64,000 nt of DNA from Propionibacteriaceae bacterium P6A17. GTDB lineage: Bacteria; Actinomycetota; Actinomycetes; Propionibacteriales; Propionibacteriaceae. Below the pieces are notes generated by a model, which was given only the letters and a program-made list of their open reading frames with translations, was not told the origin of the DNA and ran no database searches. Of this stretch, positions 61,006 to 64,000 are shown piece after piece; positions within the stretch are counted from its first letter, which is position 1, and every line of letters begins with the position of its first letter. Both the position numbers and the translations under genes were made by a program. The DNA is taken from positions 1 through 64,000 of the forward strand of contig JHVD01000001.1 of the NCBI GenBank assembly GCA_000619965.1, read 5' to 3'.

Positions 61006-61710
61006 TTAGCGGAGGAAGTAGAGGACGCCGAAGAGGATGATCCAGATGACGTCGACGAAGTGCCAGTAGTAGCTGACGACGTGGGCACCGACGGTCTGCT
61101 CATGGGTGTGCGTGCGCGTCATGTACGAGCGGGCGAGCACGAACCAGAAGGCGACGATGCCGCCCAGGACGTGCAGACCGTGGAAGCCGGTGGCCAGGAA
61201 GAAGGCCGACCAGTACTGGTTGGTCTGGATGGTGAATCCCTCGGAGAAGAGGGTGAAGTACTCCCAGACCTGCCCGGCCACGAAGATCGAGCCCAGGACC
61301 GCGGTGATGATGAACCCTTGGCGCATGCCCATCTTCATGGGGTTGATCCACGAGCCGTTGACCCGCCCCGCGCTCGCTGCGTTCGCGGCGAATTGGCAGA
61401 AGAAGGAGCTCGTGACGAGGATCAGGGTATTGATGGAGGCGAACGTGACGTCGAGATGCGCCGACTCGGCGGTCCACATCGGCGTGGTGCCGTTGGCGGC
61501 TGCGATCTCGTTGGTCGTGTTGCGCAGCATGAAGTAGGCCGCGAACAGCGTCGCGAAGAACATCAGCTCGCTGGACAGCCACACCCAGACGCCGATGCCG
61601 ACCATGTCGGGGCGTCCCTTGGGCGCGTTCAGGCGGGACTGGGGAATCTGGTGCAAGGCGCCGGAGGGCTTGTCTTCCTCGACGTGTTGCTCTTGAGCGT
61701 TGGTGACCAC
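61006..61710 (-). CDS. ctaE: Cytochrome c oxidase subunit III
   Basis: The 234-aa protein has five to seven membrane spans and the subunit III motifs WVWLSSELMFFATLFAAYF near residue 42, FHGLHVLGGIVAFW near 173 and YYWHFVDVIWIILF at the end. It stabilises subunit I and proton uptake. GTG start at 61710. It heads the ctaE-qcrC-qcrA-qcrB operon transcribed away from the CtaG-like gene. Confidence 0.94.
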   Translation of the reverse strand: MVTNAQEQHVEEDKPSGALHQIPQSRLNAPKGRPDMVGIGVWVWLSSELMFFATLFAAYFMLRNTTNEIAAANGTTPMWTAESAHLDVTFASINTLILVTSSFFCQFAANAASAGRVNGSWINPMKMGMRQGFIITAVLGSIFVAGQVWEYFTLFSEGFTIQTNQYWSAFFLATGFHGLHVLGGIVAFWFVLARSYMTRTHTHEQTVGAHVVSYYWHFVDVIWIILFGVLYFLR

Positions 61711-61801
61711 GGGCTCATTATTGCCGCAAAACGGTCCGGCGTCACGTTTCAAACCGACCCCGGCCCAAATCGCGGAACATCGGGATGTGATAATGCCCAC
61801 T

Positions 61802-62755
61802 ATGTTGGCCGATCTGTCGCTCGTGCTCCCGCTGCACGCGAAGCCCGATGATCCCATCGAACCCCTCGTCGGCTGGCGATACCTGACCGCGTGGGACTTC
61901 CCGTGGTGGGTCGTGTTGTCGCTCACCGCGATGACCGTCGCCTACCTGCTGGGGGTGCGGGCGCTTCGCCGCCGTGGCGACGACTGGTCCGCCTGGCGCA
62001 CGGCGTCGTTCCTGCTCGGCCAGGGACTCGTCGCGATCGCGACGTTCAGCTTCCTCGGCGTCTACGACACGGTGCTGTTCTGGTCCCACATGATCCAGCA
62101 CATGCTGCTCAACATGATCGCGCCGGTCTTCCTCGTCTCGAGCGCGCCGGTGACCCTGGCGCTTCGTGTGCTCTCGCCGAAGCCGCGGGCTGCGCTCCTC
62201 GCGTTCGTGCACAGTTGGTTCGCCAAGGCGCTGCTGTTTCCCGGGTTCACGCTGGGGCTGATGGTCGCGAGCCCGTTCCTGCTGTACCTCACGGGCTGGT
62301 ACGACTTGACGCTGCGCAACAGCTTCCATCACGACCTCCTCCACATCTACATGGTGGTCCTGGGGTGCCTCTTCTTCATGCCGCTGCTCGGCCCCGACCC
62401 CCAGCCCTACCGCCTGCCGTACCCGCTGCGCGTGGTGATGTTCATCTTGACGATGCCGTTCCACGCTTGGCTCGGGGTCATCATCATGGGGTCGACGCAC
62501 CTCATCGCGGAGGAGTGGTACGTCTCGTTCGAGCGGAGTTGGGGGCTCAACCCCCTGGAGGACCAAACCTGGGCCGGTGCGCTCATGTGGGCGACGGGCG
62601 ACTTGACGATGTTCGCGGCGATGGTCGTGATCTTCGTCCGTTGGGTGCAGGAATCGCAGCGGGAGGCCCGTCGGCTCGACCGGCAGCTCGACAGGGAGCA
62701 GGCCCGGCGCGTTCCCCCTGGATCCGGGACAGCGGACCAGGCGCCGGAAGGCTAG
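61802..62755 (+). CDS. CtaG-type cytochrome c oxidase assembly protein
   Basis: The 317-aa polytopic protein has seven spans with conserved His residues (FWSHMIQHMLLNMIAPVFL, NSFHHDLLHIYM, MGSTHLIAEEWY), the caa3-CtaG pattern associated with copper delivery to the oxidase. It diverges from ctaE. GATAAT (61789-61794) ends seven bases before the ATG at 61802, favouring it as a leaderless start; an ATG at 61793 overlaps the -10. Confidence 0.85.
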   Translation: MLADLSLVLPLHAKPDDPIEPLVGWRYLTAWDFPWWVVLSLTAMTVAYLLGVRALRRRGDDWSAWRTASFLLGQGLVAIATFSFLGVYDTVLFWSHMIQHMLLNMIAPVFLVSSAPVTLALRVLSPKPRAALLAFVHSWFAKALLFPGFTLGLMVASPFLLYLTGWYDLTLRNSFHHDLLHIYMVVLGCLFFMPLLGPDPQPYRLPYPLRVVMFILTMPFHAWLGVIIMGSTHLIAEEWYVSFERSWGLNPLEDQTWAGALMWATGDLTMFAAMVVIFVRWVQESQREARRLDRQLDREQARRVPPGSGTADQAPEG

Positions 62756-62797
62756 ACTCGACCCTGAAGTTCCTGCAATCCACCAAGGACGGACTGA

Positions 62798-63205
62798 ATG
62801 ACTGACAACCCGGTGAAGGTGCTGGTGTACTCCGACAATCGTCTGGTCCGCGAACAGGTGCGCCTGACGCTGGGCACGCGCTTGGCCGCTGACCTCCCCG
62901 AGATCGAGGTGGAGGAAACGGCCACGGCCGCCGCACTGCTGCGCGCCCTCGACTCGGCGACGCGCTACGACCTCGTCGTCCTCGACGGCGACGCCCAGCC
63001 CGTCGGTGGCTTCGGGCTCGCCCACCAGCTCAAGGAGGAGTACGCCGACTGCCCGCCGGTCCTGCTGCTCATCACCCGCGTCGTCGACTCCTGGCTCGCG
63101 TCGTGGTCGCGCGCCGAGGCCGTCGCGCCCTACCCGCTCGACCCGTTCGAGATGCCCGCGCAGGCCGCCAACCTGCTGCGCACTCGCCTCGGGGTGGATG
63201 CTTGA
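62798..63205 (+). CDS. Receiver-like domain protein, 135 aa
   Basis: The protein has a CheY-like fold (VKVLVYSDNRLVREQVRLTL, YDLVVLDGDAQPVGGFGL, CPPVLLLITR). The phospho-acceptor region VLDGD is present, but the conserved Lys-Pro near the end is replaced by PYPLDP, and there is no output domain. It may be a pseudo-receiver. It is coupled to trpD (TGATG), an arrangement seen in other actinobacteria. No cognate kinase is nearby. Confidence 0.75.
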   Translation: MTDNPVKVLVYSDNRLVREQVRLTLGTRLAADLPEIEVEETATAAALLRALDSATRYDLVVLDGDAQPVGGFGLAHQLKEEYADCPPVLLLITRVVDSWLASWSRAEAVAPYPLDPFEMPAQAANLLRTRLGVDA

Positions 63206-64000
63206 TGTACTCGTGGCCTGAGGTCCTCACCGGTCTGGTGCGCAGCGAGGGCCTCGAGTTCGAGGCTGCCCAGTGGGCGCTCGGCGAGATCTTCGCGCAG
63301 CGGGCCACCGACGTGCAGGTCACCGCGCTGCTCGTCGCCATGCGCGCCAAGGGCGAGACGGAGGACGAGATCCGAGGCCTGGTGCAGGCCATGCTCGACA
63401 ACTCGGTCAAGATCGAGCTCGAGCAGGAGGCCGTCGACATCGTCGGCACCGGCGGCGATCGTGCCAACACCGTCAACATCTCGACGATGGCGGCCATCGT
63501 CGCCGCCTCGGCGGGCACCAGGGTGGTCAAGCATGGCTCGCGGGCCGCGTCGTCGCAGTCGGGCACGGCCGACACCCTCGAGGCCCTGGGCGTGAACATC
63601 ATGATGGCCCCGGAGCGGCAGGCCGCGGTGCTCGCCGAGACGAACATCTCCTTCCTGTTCGCACAGCTCTACCATTCCGCGATGCGCTTCGTCGGCGGCG
63701 TGCGCAAGCAGCTCGGGATCAAGACGACGTTCAACTTCCTGGGCCCATTGGCCAATCCCGCCCAGCCGCGGGCGATGGCGCTGGGTGTCGCCGACGACGA
63801 GATGGCGCCGCTCATGGCGCGCGTCATCGCGGGTCGCGGAGGCCGCGGGCTGGTGTTCCGGGGCTTCGACGGCCTGGACGAGCTGACCACCACGTCGCCC
63901 TCCGACGTGTGGGCCGTCGGCGACGGACGGGTGCACTACACGAGCGTGGACCCGCTGAAGCTGGGGCTGGACCCGGCTGCGCCGCACGACCTCGTCGGTG
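63205..64000 (+). CDS. trpD: Anthranilate phosphoribosyltransferase (3' truncated by window)
   Basis: The visible 265 residues contain the PRPP-binding glycine loop VDIVGTGGDRANTVNIST near residue 75, KHGSRAASSQSG near 110 and FNFLGPLANP near 175, diagnostic of TrpD. It transfers phosphoribose to anthranilate in tryptophan synthesis. It is coupled to the receiver-like gene and not in a trp operon here. The remaining roughly 80 residues lie beyond the window. Confidence 0.95.
   Translation, partial: MYSWPEVLTGLVRSEGLEFEAAQWALGEIFAQRATDVQVTALLVAMRAKGETEDEIRGLVQAMLDNSVKIELEQEAVDIVGTGGDRANTVNISTMAAIVAASAGTRVVKHGSRAASSQSGTADTLEALGVNIMMAPERQAAVLAETNISFLFAQLYHSAMRFVGGVRKQLGIKTTFNFLGPLANPAQPRAMALGVADDEMAPLMARVIAGRGGRGLVFRGFDGLDELTTTSPSDVWAVGDGRVHYTSVDPLKLGLDPAAPHDLVG

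Overview
The window is high-GC DNA with dense, short-spaced operons and many GTG starts. It looks like an actinobacterial chromosome, probably Propionibacteriaceae. Supporting evidence is the actinobacterial qcrCAB-ctaCDEF respiratory locus, the glnA/glnE/second-glnA neighbourhood, lipB-lipA-DUF4191, a PspA/PspAA pair, an IMPDH-like GuaB1 and a succinate CoA-transferase of the type used in propionate fermentation. The family assignment is inference; no rRNA or other marker is present.

Positions 1-7080 are the integrase-proximal end of a prophage or phage-like integrative element whose rest lies left of the window. Leftward from a divergent control region (4758-4852) run a Cro-like regulator, an excisionase-like HTH protein, an ERF annealing protein, a tiny membrane protein, SSB, a replication-initiation-like protein and small accessory genes, ending in a truncated pentapeptide-repeat gene. 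Rightward run the repressor, an ImmA-like peptidase, a membrane protein and a tyrosine integrase. The host backbone resumes at map.

Positions 7255-21731 hold nitrogen metabolism (a glnA2-like synthetase, glnE, glnA) interleaved with a sterol-carrier-like gene, an FMN riboswitch with a two-gene riboflavin-type ABC transporter, an acrylyl-CoA-reductase-like gene and the CoA-transferase. Positions 21791-23355 carry a sulfur unit (tusA plus a YeeE/YedE transporter) behind a 29-codon leader ORF. Positions 23444-30975 carry an AAA ATPase, a TetR-regulated ABC-2 exporter, an ABC-F protein, DUF4191, lipA and lipB.

Positions 31022-33861 are a probable Zur-controlled metal ABC transporter whose surface-anchored component is frameshifted. 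Positions 33807-40922 are a galactoside operon (binding protein, two permeases, LacI regulator, beta-galactosidase) behind palindromic operators. Positions 41161-44361 encode an E2 acyltransferase and a dihydrolipoyl dehydrogenase. Next come an AGE-family epimerase, a secreted protein of atypical composition, pepA, small membrane proteins and pspA.

From 52246 to 61710 lie the Fe-S carrier erpA and the aerobic chain: ctaC-ctaD-ctaF on one side, guaB1 between, and ctaE-qcrC-qcrA-qcrB on the other. A CtaG-like assembly factor, a pseudo-receiver protein and a truncated trpD close the window.

A recurrent feature is a TAnnnT hexamer 6-7 bases before an ATG or GTG, which suggests widespread leaderless transcription. 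The most interesting regulatory loci are the FMN riboswitch on an ATPase-less transporter, the cysteine-containing leader ORF whose 3' end can pair with the downstream Shine-Dalgarno, and the symmetric operators of the prophage switch and the galactoside operon.
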